From contig CP155566.1 in assembly GCA_039696685.1 (NCBI GenBank), positions 2,356,001-2,420,000 on the forward strand: a stretch of DNA of 64,000 nucleotides, written 5' to 3'. Below, piece by piece: positions 19,568 through 30,977 of the stretch; the first letter of the stretch is position 1; each line of letters starts with the position of its first letter. The stretch comes from Vibrio sp. CDRSL-10 TSBA. GTDB taxonomy: Bacteria > Pseudomonadota > Gammaproteobacteria > Enterobacterales > Vibrionaceae. The position numbers and the translations under genes are program-made. The notes beneath the pieces are model-generated. The model did no database searches. It had not been told where the DNA came from and was given only the letters and a program-made list of their open reading frames with translations.

Positions 19568-20509
19568 TTAAATGAGTTCGCGCAGGCGATCCTGCACCGC
19601 TTCCACCAGCAAATCCGGCTGGAACTTGGAGATAAATCGGTTACAACCGACTTTCTGCACCATGGCTTCATTAAAGCTGCCACTTAACGAGGTATTCAGA
19701 GTAATAAACAGATCGGCCATACGCGGGTCATTACGTACTTCATAGGTCAGCTTGTAGCCATCCATCTCCGGCATCTCTGCATCGGTGATCAACATCAGCA
19801 ATTCCTGGTTGATGTTCTTACCTTTATCGCACAACCCCTTAAGGAAATTAAGCGCTTCCAGGCCGTCACTGCATTCAATGATGTTGAGACCGAGCTGAGA
19901 CAAAGTCCCCTTGATCTGGTTGCGCGCTGTCGAGGAATCATCCACGATCAGAACGTTGCGACCGACCATTTCATTGACCAGGGTCGGATCCAGAACCTCT
20001 TCGGAGATCGACACATCATACTCAATGATTTCGGCCAGCACTTTTTCCACATCAATGATCTCGACGATCTTGGTCTGATCCTGTTCTTTGATTTGGGTAA
20101 TCGCGGTCAGATAGTTCGAACGCCCGGCCGATTTTGGTGGCGGCTGAATTTCGGTCCACGCGGTATTAACAATATTACGCACCTGCCCGACCAGGAAACC
20201 CTGCACGGTCCGGTTGTATTCGGTGATGATAAGGTTCTGCTCCGGGTTTTCCTCGCGCGATGGCGGGAAACCAATCGCCTGCCTCAGGTCAATAATCGGT
20301 ACTGATACCCCCCGTAAAGAGGCGACACCGATAATGTTAGGATGAGAGCCTGGCATCTTTGTGGTTTTCGGAACTTTAATCACTTCCCGAACTTTAAACA
20401 CATTGATAGCAAACACCTGGCGGCTATTCAGACTGAACAATAACAATTCCAGGCGGTTCTCACCTACCAGATTGGTACGCTGATCGACCGTATTCAAAAT
20501 ACCCGACAT
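19568..20509 (-). CDS. cheV: CheV, CheW-REC chemotaxis coupling protein
   Basis: 313 residues from the ATG at 20507-20509 (MSGILNTVDQ); an upstream in-frame start at 20539 is not supported. Residues of about 20-165 are a CheW domain (LLLFSLNSRQVFAINVFKVRE, then GVASLRGVSVPIIDL). The C-terminal half is a receiver domain: VLIVDDSSTARN with the acidic pocket, LITDAEMPEMDGYKL with the phospho-accepting Asp, and a final Lys in ISKFQPD. CheV couples chemoreceptors to CheA and is adjusted by phosphorylation. It is monocistronic here, away from the main chemotaxis operon. Confidence 0.95.
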   Translation of the reverse strand: MSGILNTVDQRTNLVGENRLELLLFSLNSRQVFAINVFKVREVIKVPKTTKMPGSHPNIIGVASLRGVSVPIIDLRQAIGFPPSREENPEQNLIITEYNRTVQGFLVGQVRNIVNTAWTEIQPPPKSAGRSNYLTAITQIKEQDQTKIVEIIDVEKVLAEIIEYDVSISEEVLDPTLVNEMVGRNVLIVDDSSTARNQIKGTLSQLGLNIIECSDGLEALNFLKGLCDKGKNINQELLMLITDAEMPEMDGYKLTYEVRNDPRMADLFITLNTSLSGSFNEAMVQKVGCNRFISKFQPDLLVEAVQDRLRELI

Positions 20510-20625
20510 ACAAAATCCCAATAAATAGACACATGACATCGCTACACAGTATAGCCATATTCACGCAGGTAAATATAATCAGAGTGGCAAATGTAAACCG
20601 GAGAGATGAAAAAACGAAGAAAAAC

Positions 20626-21844
20626 TTACCCTTCGACCACTTTCATCAGCAACAAACCATCGTATAACGCCTGCTTGATCAGTGCAGCTCCCGGCATGGT
20701 CGCCTGTTTGTAGAAACGTGATTCCACCAGTTGTAAATCCTGATGATAAACCGGCAGACTTTGTTCTTCGATACAGCGCTGGATGGCCGGATACAAAACA
20801 CTCTTCGCCTGGTTAATCACACCACCAATCAATATTTTTTCCGGGTTAAACAGGTTGATGACGATGGCAATCGCCGAACCCAGATAACGTCCCAGCTTTT
20901 CAATCACATCGACCGCTAGCGGATCGCCCTCGGCCGCTGCCAGACAGATGTCTTCGATACTGATCTCTTCCTGCTCACTCAGACACGAGGCTTCTCCGGC
21001 CGCAATGCGCTCGGTAACTTGCTCACGAATTGCCTGAGAAACTAGCGACCGTTTCCAGACAACCGATATTGCCACAATGACAACGCTTGCCGTGCGGATC
21101 GATCTGAATATGCCCCAGTTCACCGATGTTGCCGTGTCTGCCCTGCAGGACCCGGCCGTCAAGAATAATACCAGCACCTAAGCCGTGGTGAATTGATATC
21201 AGTACTGAATTGTCGACATCTTTGGAATGACCGAACAATTTTTCTGCCAATGCCCAGGCACGGGTATCATTGGCGACAAAGACCGGTAAGCCGGTCGCCT
21301 GAAAAATCGCTTCACCGAGAGCCAGATTTTCCACGTTGTAATGCGGCATTTGCAGCACCACACCCTGCTCTGAATTGACCAGACCCGGCAAAGTAATCGC
21401 GATACTGGTTACCCGTCCGAGCTGCTCGGCGTAAGTCTGAAAAAATTCGTCAATTTCAAACAGCAGACGCTGCAAAACGTCATCCTGGTCAATTTCATGG
21501 ATGTCTATTTTTGTATCGATCAACACCTCGCCGCCCAGTTCATGCAGCGCGATGGTCAGATAACCGCGCCCAAGACGCATGGATAAAAACTGCCAGCCTT
21601 GGTTGTTGACCTGTAATCCGACCGCCGGACGACCACGACTGATCGCTTCCTGGACCGTCGTTTCATGAATCAGATGGGCATCAATTAATTCGCGGGTAAT
21701 TTTAGTAATGCTGGCGGGGGCGAGTTCACTCTCTTTCGATAAGTCGATACGAGAAATGGGACCTTTTTGATCGATAAGTTTATATACACGGCCAGCATTG
21801 ACCTGTTTGATGTGATCAATATGGCCTGGTTGAGCCATATACAT
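20626..21844 (-). CDS. mlc: Mlc-type ROK-family repressor (frameshifted in this sequence)
   Basis: QPGHIDHIKQVNAGRVYKLID, then GPISRIDLSKESELAPASIT, is the Mlc winged helix-turn-helix. The ROK sugar-kinase-like fold follows, with zinc-binding cysteines in GKRCHCGNIGCLETVAS. The frame breaks at the GAAAC at 21038-21042; removing one base restores 405 residues, the length of E. coli Mlc. Mlc represses ptsG and other PTS genes and is drawn off DNA by unphosphorylated EIIB-Glc. Two glucose-family EIICB genes with an Mlc/NagC-like operator lie 7-11 kb downstream, so a regulatory link is likely. The gene is divergent from pykA. Confidence 0.9.
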
Positions 21845-22241
21845 AGGGCGCTCCAGAATTCAACAACATGCTAATTTTTTTACTTTGCGAACTAATTGTG
21901 AAGCGCTTTGGTGAATAGCCGTGACAAGCATCACGCATATACATAGAAGTTTGTGTTTTCAGTCAAAATGTCGATTCCTTACCCGTACTCAGGCTGGCCT
22001 GGCATTGGATGAAATAGCAGCAACAGGGCGATGCGCTATCCGGGTCAAAGCCGCGCTCTTAACGGCCGGATTCAAGCCCATCAGCAAACTTAACTGACGG
22101 ACCTGCGGTTGAATCGGTATCCACTCGACCAAGCATGACACAGTGCAAATATCCGCCATAAAAGACAAACAATTCCAATATCTTGCATATACTTAAACAC
22201 AGTTGAACTTTTATCACGCCCGAACATTTCAGGAGATCACT
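21845..22241. other. Divergent mlc-pykA intergenic region
   Basis: About 400 bases between the two starts, expected to hold both promoters. The sequence TATACT near 22190 could be a -10 for pykA. No coding frame is convincing. Confidence 0.4.
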
Positions 22242-23688
22242 ATGACCTCAGCTTTACGCAGAACGAAAATTGTCACAACTTTAGGGCCTTCAACCGATAA
22301 AGGGGAAATACTGGAAGCCATCATTCGTGCCGGCGCGAATGTGGTACGCATGAACTTTTCCCACGGCAGTGCCGATGATCACAAACTACGCGCGCAGAAA
22401 GTGCGTGAAATTTCCGCCCGGCTAGGTAAACACGTCGCCATTTTAGGTGACTTACAAGGGCCAAAAATCCGCGTCTCGACCTTCAAAGAAGGCAAAATCG
22501 AACTGGTCGAAGGCGAACGATTCATTCTCGATGCCGAACTCGCGCCGGGTGAAGGCGATCAGGATGCAGTGGGCATCGACTACAAAGCGCTGCCCAATGA
22601 CGTACAACGGGAAGATATCCTGCTGCTCGATGACGGCCGGGTACAGCTGCAGGTGATTGCCGTTGAGGGCAATAAAATCCATACCAGCGTTCTGGTCGGT
22701 GGACCATTATCAAATAATAAAGGCATTAATAAGAAAGGCGGCGGACTCTCTGCCCATGCATTAACCGAAAAAGACAAACGCGACATCCTGCTGGCGGCAG
22801 AAATCAAAGTCGACTACCTGGCGGTCTCTTTCCCACGTAACGGCACCGATATGGATTACGCCCGCCGTCTGGCACGTGATGCTGGCCTTGAAGCGCGTAT
22901 GGTCGCGAAAGTCGAACGGGCCGAAACGGTCGCCAGCGATGAAAACATTGATGACATTGTCCGGGCATCCGACGTCATTATGGTCGCGCGCGGCGATCTG
23001 GGGGTTGAGATTGGTGATCCGGAGCTGATCGGGGTGCAGAAAAAACTGATTACCCGCGCTAAATCGCTCAACCGTGTGGTCATTACGGCGACCCAGATGA
23101 TGGAATCGATGATCGCCAACCCGATGCCAACCCGCGCGGAAGTGATGGACGTCGCCAACGCGGTGCTGGACGGCACCGATGCAGTGATGTTGTCAGGAGA
23201 AACGGCGGCCGGCAAATATCCGGTAGAAACCGTCAAAGCCATGGCCGAAGTCTGTATCGGCGCAGAAAAAATGTTTGAAGCTAATCAACAGAAACTACCG
23301 TATTGACCGCTCATTTTCGACCGCCGAAGAGACGGTAGCAATGTCGACAATATACGCGGCGAACCATTTGGAAGGGGTTAAAGCCATGGTCAATCTGACT
23401 GAATCCGGCCGGACCTCACTGATGACTTCACGTCTTAATTCCATCTTGCCTATCTTTGCCATGTCACGCAATGACAGTACACTCAATCGTTGTGCTCTGT
23501 ACCGCGGCGTCATGCCATTTTATTTCGACAGTAAACAAGGTGAAGGCTTTGAAGTGGCTCAGGCTGCGCTGGAAGCCCTGAAAGAGAAAAAACTGCTGGC
23601 GTTTGGTGACCTGGTGATTATTACTCAGGGCGATATCATGGATGTAGAAGGCTCTACCAACTGCATGCGTATTTTACCGGTCCTGTAG
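22242..23688 (+). CDS. pykA: Pyruvate kinase, PykA type (frameshifted in this sequence)
   Basis: The ATG at 22242 follows CAGGAGAT; the in-frame ATG at 22203 lies upstream of the ribosome site. [20 protein letters not shown] opens the TIM barrel; [20 protein letters not shown] leads into the B domain; [17 protein letters not shown] and [10 protein letters not shown] form the active site. The spelling is closer to E. coli PykA (the AMP-activated isozyme) than to PykF. The frame breaks at the GAAAC at 23291-23295; removing one A joins [20 protein letters not shown] to the C-terminal domain, 481 residues in all. The enzyme makes pyruvate and ATP from phosphoenolpyruvate and ADP. Confidence 0.93.
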
Positions 23689-23704
23689 CATCCGTAATAA
23701 CTGA

Positions 23705-23733
23705 AACAGGGGCTCAAAGCCCCTGTTTTTTTT
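23705..23733 (+). terminator. Terminator of pykA
   Basis: AACAGGGGCT pairs with AGCCCCTGTT, loop CAA, followed by six T. It is a strong intrinsic terminator 17 bases after the pykA stop. Confidence 0.92.
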
Positions 23734-23782
23734 ACAGTGAAAGCAACAGCTGCGAGATGCTGACTTATTGGTATCGAGCGGG

Positions 23783-25078
23783 CTATTCATCCAAATCCGG
23801 CTGTACCGACTTGTGCTGCTTGATACGTTCACCTTGCACATCTTCAGCAATCTGATACATGCGAACAAAACGATACCCTGCTTCAAGCCCGAGTTCATAA
23901 TCGTGCAGCAGATCATCCTTATTGCTGAGCAATGAACTGGAACGCAGTGGTTCGCTCGGAGCGACCTGGACAATAAAACTATCGTCGGGCGGATGGCGCA
24001 AAAAGTCACAGGTCAGTGAATAGGTCTGATAGTGCACCATCAGCATATCGGCCAATCCTGAATCAAATTTATCACCAATCAAATGGCTGAGACGATAAAT
24101 GTCGTCCGCACCGAATAGCCAGCGCCCGCCATTGAGGGTACTGAGATGCTTCTGCTCAATTTTCTGCTGTTTCGCCTTTTCGATCTGCTGGTTAAAAAAT
24201 CCGTTCCAGTCTTGTTTCCATTGCAGCAGTTTAGTCTGCCACTGAGTCTGGATGGTGTTGACCGAATCACGAAACCATTTCACCGGCTCTGTCGGCTGCA
24301 CCGATTCCAGCGGTATGTCAGGTTCTTCGGAAAAACTTTCCGTGCGAATGACGCCAATAAAACGCGCTTCACGCCGCCAGGCTTCCTGAACCGGTATGGA
24401 TGCAGAGACCCCGCCATCAATATAATGTTGATTAGCAAGTTCCACTTCACGAGGATACAGACCGGGAATAGCGCACGTTGCAATCAGTACTTCACGCCAT
24501 TCCGGGCCGAGAATCGGAAAATAAAAATCGCTCAGCGTCCGGGTCGACGTCACCGCGGCAAACGCCTTACGTTGCCCCAGCACCCGACGTCCCATATCCA
24601 TATCCAGCCGATAAGGAAAATCACAGATTCTGTCCAGCGCCCAGTCAAGATCCATATGTTGCTTACGGCGGATATAACTGAACAGATGGAAAAAACGAGG
24701 GTCAGTGGTCAGATCAACGATAAAAGATTTGCCCAGCTCAGGCTGACGACACAAAAACGAGCTGAGATTTAATGCGCCCGCCGAGGTTCCGTAAAACTCG
24801 TCAAACGGGTCAAAATTGGACAGCATAAAGGCATCAAATACCCCGGCTGTGAAGATACCGCGTTGTCCACCGCCCTGTGCAACCAACGCTTTTTTTCCGC
24901 CAATAAATTTAGACAACCGGCTGATATCAACCTGAGTATCCAATTCAGAGACTGTTCCACTATTTTTCATCAGCAGAACCCTTTTACTTAACTTGAAATA
25001 GCTATCGTTTCCAAAGCCAATCAGTACCACAAACACGGTCACCACCACACCCAGTGCAAATTTGAAATCGTATTCCAT
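23783..25078 (-). CDS. Patatin-like phospholipase with N-terminal membrane anchor
   Basis: 431 residues from the ATG at 25076-25078, which is preceded by GGAGGTG; a GTG 12 bases upstream overlaps that site. An N-terminal hydrophobic helix (ALGVVVTVFVVLIGFG) is followed from about residue 60 by the patatin domain: ALVAQGGGQRGIFTAGVFDAF (oxyanion loop), FYGTSAGALN with the nucleophilic Ser in GTSAG, and HYIDGGVSASIP with the catalytic Asp. This is the YjjU-like group of predicted bacterial lipases. The substrate is unknown. The gene stands alone on the minus strand. Confidence 0.85.
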   Translation of the reverse strand: MEYDFKFALGVVVTVFVVLIGFGNDSYFKLSKRVLLMKNSGTVSELDTQVDISRLSKFIGGKKALVAQGGGQRGIFTAGVFDAFMLSNFDPFDEFYGTSAGALNLSSFLCRQPELGKSFIVDLTTDPRFFHLFSYIRRKQHMDLDWALDRICDFPYRLDMDMGRRVLGQRKAFAAVTSTRTLSDFYFPILGPEWREVLIATCAIPGLYPREVELANQHYIDGGVSASIPVQEAWRREARFIGVIRTESFSEEPDIPLESVQPTEPVKWFRDSVNTIQTQWQTKLLQWKQDWNGFFNQQIEKAKQQKIEQKHLSTLNGGRWLFGADDIYRLSHLIGDKFDSGLADMLMVHYQTYSLTCDFLRHPPDDSFIVQVAPSEPLRSSSLLSNKDDLLHDYELGLEAGYRFVRMYQIAEDVQGERIKQHKSVQPDLDE

Positions 25079-25300
25079 ACACACCTCCACGCGTTAGTCA
25101 GACAACGCTATCCTGACCCCGCTAACACTTTGATAGCTAACAAGGAAAGTCGAGCCGGGTTGGATACAGGCACGCGATAGCGTCTGTTAAAGCATAAGCC
25201 GTGGTGCGACGCATGTTCAAGAATTGCTGGTTTTTCGTGCATGATTATGAAGTTACTATCACAATTACTCAACCATCCGAAAAAAATTTTGAGGTTTGTG

Positions 25301-25885
25301 ATGCGCTCGCTTCAATTTATTGTTTTTGTGTTTGGTTGCTGGTTTTCCGCCGCAGCATCCGCTGACGTTTACCTTACGCCTGCTGCCGGTTATGTACTGG
25401 GCGGCAAAGTGGAAGACAATACCGGAGAGTCCTACGACATCAACGCCTCTTCTGCTCTGGCCATCACGTTGGAAGTGCCGTTTGAGACCGGCCGGATAGG
25501 CCTATTCTACGCCCGGCAGTCTGCCGATGTCGATATCGTCCAGGATAAGGCGACTCTGCACTACCTGCTGTTTCAGAGCCGGATCAATTATCCGTTTGCT
25601 CCCGACTGGAGCAGTTATCTGGGCGCTGGCCTGGGCGCTTCTTATTTTGATGTCAGTTGGGTCGACAACAAATCCGGATTTGCAGCCAGCATTTTCACCG
25701 GGCTCGACTATCATATGACTTCATCCGTATCACTCAGCAGTCAGATTCGCTGGCTCGGAACCGTGGTCGATAATGAAACCAGCGCGTTGTGCAGCCTGCC
25801 TGAGCCGGGACGCTGCATCGTGCGCTTTAAATCTGACTGGATGAACCAGTTCTCCGCCAATCTGGGACTGACCATACGCTTCTGA
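25301..25885 (+). CDS. Predicted outer-membrane beta-barrel protein
   Basis: From the ATG at 25301, preceded by GAGGTTTGTG, the product is 194 residues and begins with a signal peptide (MRSLQFIVFVFGCWF, cut after ASA). The mature part alternates hydrophobic and polar residues and ends in LGLTIRF, a C-terminal aromatic typical of Bam-inserted barrels. Repeated glycine-rich turns (YLGAGLGASYFDVSWV) suggest an OmpW or OmpX-sized barrel. An in-frame ATG at 25241 would add a positively charged extension and is less likely. I do not recognise a specific family. Confidence 0.68.
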   Translation: MRSLQFIVFVFGCWFSAAASADVYLTPAAGYVLGGKVEDNTGESYDINASSALAITLEVPFETGRIGLFYARQSADVDIVQDKATLHYLLFQSRINYPFAPDWSSYLGAGLGASYFDVSWVDNKSGFAASIFTGLDYHMTSSVSLSSQIRWLGTVVDNETSALCSLPEPGRCIVRFKSDWMNQFSANLGLTIRF

Positions 25886-26367
25886 GTTAATAGCACCGGA
25901 TTGGAGAGATTCACTAGTGTGTGTATATATTTCAGTCATACGCTCTAGCGATAAATACAGTTTTATCAATTGTTATAGCTCCTCAGTCCAGTTTCATGGT
26001 CTGGATATTTTTAATTGTATAAAACTTTTCACTAATCAAAGAACAAAAAAAACAACAAAAAAACCACTAAACCAGCACAACATCATGTTTACAATCTATT
26101 GCCATGAGCGGCAGATATCTGTAGTCTCGATAGCAATGCGTAGCTGATTATTTCAGATTCCGCAAACACACATCGTAAAACTAAGAACAATATTCTGAGA
26201 TCTCGACTAGCTTACAAAACTTATAACTAACATTTTGCTAATTACTGGATGATAGGCCATTTTTTTAACAATTTAGCCATATTCTGATTGGTTATATCCT
26301 ATCCTAGTCCTTATTAGCTGTAGTGAAAGAGATGCTTCATACCTCAGGGATTATTAAGGAGTAACTT
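25886..26367. other. AT-rich intergenic region upstream of NSS transporter
   Basis: About 480 bases with no convincing reading frame and lower GC than its neighbours. It should hold the transporter promoter; a ribosome site AAGGAG is seen just before the transporter's ATG. Confidence 0.4.
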
Positions 26368-27831
26368 ATGAAGCGAGAACAATGGGGTTCCCGAGCCGGT
26401 TTCATTCTGGCTGCTGTGGGCTCAGCAGTGGGACTGGGAAACATCTGGCGTTTCCCGTACATGGCCTATGAAAACGGCGGCGGCGCCTTCTTCATTCCTT
26501 ACCTGTTTGCCATGATCACCGCCGGTATTCCGTTTATGATCCTGGAGTTCTCTATGGGTCAGCGTAACCGCGGTTCAGCTCCGGCAACTCTGTCACGTAT
26601 TAACGCAAAATTTGAATGGCTGGGCTGGTTCCAGGTTGGTGTTGCCGCTGTGATTGGCGTTTACTACGTCGCTGTTATCGGCTGGGCGATCTCCTACTTT
26701 GGCATGTCGTTTGACCAAAGCTGGGGTACAGATACTAACGCCTTCTTCTTTAGTGAATACCTGGGACTGGGTGACAACTCCCCGACCAACCTGGGCGGCA
26801 TTCAGTGGAAGATCGTGCTGGCGATGGTGATTGCCTGGGCTGTTACTTACGCTGCAATCGTTGGCGGGGTTAAATCCGGTATCGAACGTGCTTCTAAAGT
26901 GATGATGCCGGTACTGTTTGTCATGGTACTGCTGCTTATCGGTCGTATGCTGTTCCTGCCGGGTGCACTGGATGGTGTGAACTACATGTTCCAGCCAGAT
27001 TTCAGCAAAATCTGGGATGTAAAAGTATGGGCAGCCGCTTATGGTCAGATCTTCTTCACCCTGAGTATCGGCTTTGCCATCATGCTGGCTTACTCCAGCT
27101 ACCTGCCGGAAAAATCAGACATCACCAACAACGCATTTATGACGGTGTTGCTAAACTGTGGTTTCTCGATTCTGGCCGGTATCATGATCTTCTCGGTACT
27201 GGGCTACATGGCTCAAGAGCAAGGTAAACCGCTGACAGAAGTCGTCTCTGCCGGTGTAGGTCTGGCGTTCGTTACTCTGCCAGCAGCGATTAACCTGCTG
27301 CCACTGCCTTACGTATTTGGCCCGCTGCTGTTCCTGGCACTGATCGTCGCCGGTCTGAGCTCACACATTTCGATTCTGGAAGCCGTGACTTCAGCCGTGA
27401 TCGATAAAATGAGCTGGAGCCGTAAGAAAGCAGCCAACATTGTTATCGGTGTCAGCTTTATCGTATCCATGGCTTTTGCAACCAACGGCGGCCTGCTGCT
27501 GCTTGACCTGGTTGACCACTTTGCTAACAACATCGGCATCATGTCGAGCTGTCTGGTTGAGCTGGTGCTGATGACCTGGCTGGTTAAAGTGTCTGATGCG
27601 CGTAAATACGTTAACTCAGTATCAGATTTCGCAGTTGGCGTTTGGTTCGATATCTGTCTGCGCTTTATCTCACCAGTCATTCTGGCCATCATTGTCGTGA
27701 CCAAGGTGAAAACTCTGATGACCGAAGGCTACGGCGGTTACGATCTAACACTGGGCTGGGCGCTGATTGGCGTACTATTTATCATTGGTGTCGCTGTGAA
27801 CGCGATGAGCCGCAAGGAGAATAACGCATGA
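26368..27831 (+). CDS. Sodium-dependent NSS (SNF) family transporter
   Basis: The 487-residue product opens with REQWGSRAGFILAAVGSAVG and LGNIWRFPYMAYENGGGAFF, the sodium- and substrate-binding signature of TM1-TM2 in the neurotransmitter:sodium symporter family. About 12 hydrophobic helices follow. SGERASK-like SGIERASKVMMPVLFVM marks the TM5 region. Bacterial members carry amino acids with Na+ into the cell. A tiny MetS-like gene overlaps its stop by four bases. The substrate cannot be told from the sequence. Confidence 0.92.
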   Translation: MKREQWGSRAGFILAAVGSAVGLGNIWRFPYMAYENGGGAFFIPYLFAMITAGIPFMILEFSMGQRNRGSAPATLSRINAKFEWLGWFQVGVAAVIGVYYVAVIGWAISYFGMSFDQSWGTDTNAFFFSEYLGLGDNSPTNLGGIQWKIVLAMVIAWAVTYAAIVGGVKSGIERASKVMMPVLFVMVLLLIGRMLFLPGALDGVNYMFQPDFSKIWDVKVWAAAYGQIFFTLSIGFAIMLAYSSYLPEKSDITNNAFMTVLLNCGFSILAGIMIFSVLGYMAQEQGKPLTEVVSAGVGLAFVTLPAAINLLPLPYVFGPLLFLALIVAGLSSHISILEAVTSAVIDKMSWSRKKAANIVIGVSFIVSMAFATNGGLLLLDLVDHFANNIGIMSSCLVELVLMTWLVKVSDARKYVNSVSDFAVGVWFDICLRFISPVILAIIVVTKVKTLMTEGYGGYDLTLGWALIGVLFIIGVAVNAMSRKENNA

Positions 27832-27926
27832 CCACTGGTGCAATCATCATGATGATTCTGGGCTTAGGGATTACCTGGGGTGGCGCAGCCATCTGTATCC
27901 GTAAAGCGATGAATAAATCAGAGTAA
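27828..27926 (+). CDS. MetS-like small subunit of NSS transporter
   Basis: A 32-residue protein beginning MTTGAIIMMILGLGITWGGA and ending in KAMNKSE: a single transmembrane helix with a basic tail. Its ATG overlaps the transporter's stop (ATGA), so it is translationally coupled. In Corynebacterium MetP/MetS, a similarly tiny partner is needed for methionine and alanine uptake, and Vibrio NSS genes are often followed by such proteins. The reading frame is too short for most gene finders. Confidence 0.82.
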   Translation: MTTGAIIMMILGLGITWGGAAICIRKAMNKSE

Positions 27927-27960
27927 TCACGTTTATTGAACGCTAAGTTCCATTGAACGT

Positions 27961-27992
27961 AAAAAGCCGGCAACCCAGTTGCCGGCTTTTTT
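27961..27992 (+). terminator. Terminator of the NSS transporter operon
   Basis: AAAAAGCCGGCAAC and GTTGCCGGCTTTTT form a long stem with a CCA loop and a T tail. Confidence 0.92.
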
Positions 27993-28067
27993 ATTAATTC
28001 GTATCTTAAGTGGTTGTGCTCTCTGACTCGTAGTGACATGACCTGTCATACAGTCAGAGCCAACCAC

Positions 28068-28472
28068 TCAGAAACGGTATGTCACACCCAGAGCTGCGCC
28101 AAGTTGAAGCTCGGTATCATCATGCAACTGAAGTTCAGGGTGAACCTGACCATAAACATTCAGATTCTGGTTAATTTGCCAGTCCAGACCCAGCGGCACA
28201 CGTGCACCAAAGTCATCATCCCACTCAGCCCAACCACCGACACCAACATACCAGTCAAAAGGGACATCCGGGTTATTAAAGCTGCCACGTTTTGCAATGT
28301 AATCGAACGCAGCACCTTGGTTACCCAGAGTAAAACGATATTGGTTGTTGACTTCCAGCACAGCACTTAACTGCTGATCGACCGCCAGGCCGACTTTCAG
28401 GTTAGGATCCTGCTGAGCATACGCTGCGGCCGATAAGCTAAGCAGTGCCACTGTCATCCCTAGTTTTTTCAT
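28068..28472 (-). CDS. Small predicted outer-membrane protein, unknown function
   Basis: A 134-residue protein with a clear signal peptide (MKKLGMTVALLSLSAAAYA, cut before QQDP). The rest shows short alternating beta segments with acidic turns and ends ALGVTYRF, the C-terminal Phe pattern of outer-membrane barrels. Eight strands would fit the length. I do not recognise the family. It stands alone between two terminators. Confidence 0.65.
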   Translation of the reverse strand: MKKLGMTVALLSLSAAAYAQQDPNLKVGLAVDQQLSAVLEVNNQYRFTLGNQGAAFDYIAKRGSFNNPDVPFDWYVGVGGWAEWDDDFGARVPLGLDWQINQNLNVYGQVHPELQLHDDTELQLGAALGVTYRF

Positions 28473-28667
28473 TTATTGATACCCTTTATTAATTGTTCTA
28501 ACACTACAAACTTTAGTTCAGGTCCGGCGGGGATATGTCAACCAAGGGTAAAGGGAATTCAAGGCTCCTGTAGAGAAACCATCAGAGTAGCATCAGGGTT
28601 TTTACAAGGGTTGTTGAGGGGTAACTAAGGCTATTACTAACGCCAGAACTGGTATCGCTGAAACAGA

Positions 28668-28688
28668 AAAGGAGGCCAAGCCTCCTTT
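28668..28688 (-). terminator. Terminator of ptsG
   Basis: AAAGGAGGC and GCCTCCTTT form a stem with a CAA loop, and on the reverse strand it is followed by TTTTCTGTTT. It lies 60 bases after the ptsG stop. Confidence 0.75.
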
Positions 28689-28745
28689 CAACATTACTGC
28701 ATATTGAACACCACCAGGCAGATTCAGCCCGGCAGTGAACACGGC

Positions 28746-30302
<1,557 letters not shown>

Positions 30303-30481
30303 ATGATAATTCTCAAACTTTGCTCAGGATGGGCGCTATTTATGACAACTTTTTTGTCTGCATCACAATTTCGGGGATTTTATGTGCTTGACGTGGGCAG
30401 GTTCACAAACCGAAGTACTGGTCAGGATGTCAGCGGGACAGCAATAAGACTGGCGAAGATACCAAAAGAGGTACATAAGAC

Positions 30482-30510
30482 AAAAAAAAGCCCGCAATTA
30501 AGCGGGCTTG
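30482..30510 (-). terminator. Terminator of the PTS-RDD operon
   Basis: AAGCCCGC and GCGGGCTT form a stem; on the reverse strand it is followed by eight T. It lies just after the RDD gene stop. Confidence 0.9.
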
Positions 30511-30521
30511 TTACTACTGAG

Positions 30522-30977
30522 TCAGTCCTTTTTCCGTGCCCGGGTTTCATGCAACGGCTCAACATTGTACATGTAGAGCTGAATCGCCGAGTAGGCGGCA
30601 TACAATCCCAACGTGGCACAAAAAAAGACGATTTTCTCTTTTTCGCGCGATAAGTACGTCGACAAATCCTTAGCTTTGATCCACTGACCACTGTCGACCC
30701 GCAGCAGGTATTTTCCCAGAGACTTCCCTATCAGCTTAAAACAGAGAGTACTGAATCCAAGATATATCCCGATAAAGATTAACAGCATCGCCAGTACAAT
30801 CAGTAACAGAACTGGCAGAGCCATATTGTCATTCAATGACATGCCTCCGCTCTTCTCAGCGAAGACACCTGTTACCACCACCATCAGAACCGACATCACC
30901 GCTTGCGTGAACATCTTGGCCACCATCAAATCGATGATAAAGGCGCCGGTTCTTCTGAATTTGTCTCCGCTATTCAT
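30522..30977 (-). CDS. RDD-family membrane protein
   Basis: A 151-residue protein with about three hydrophobic helices, beginning RRTGAFIIDLMVAKMFTQAV, where the Arg/Asp pair matches the RDD motif, and with KLIGKSLGKYLLRVD, the usual second signature of the family. Its start codon overlaps the stop of the upstream PTS gene by one base (TAATG), so the two form a coupled pair. The role of RDD proteins is poorly known; ion exchange has been proposed for some. A function related to PTS or its regulation is only suggested by the coupling. Confidence 0.8.
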   Translation of the reverse strand: MNSGDKFRRTGAFIIDLMVAKMFTQAVMSVLMVVVTGVFAEKSGGMSLNDNMALPVLLLIVLAMLLIFIGIYLGFSTLCFKLIGKSLGKYLLRVDSGQWIKAKDLSTYLSREKEKIVFFCATLGLYAAYSAIQLYMYNVEPLHETRARKKD

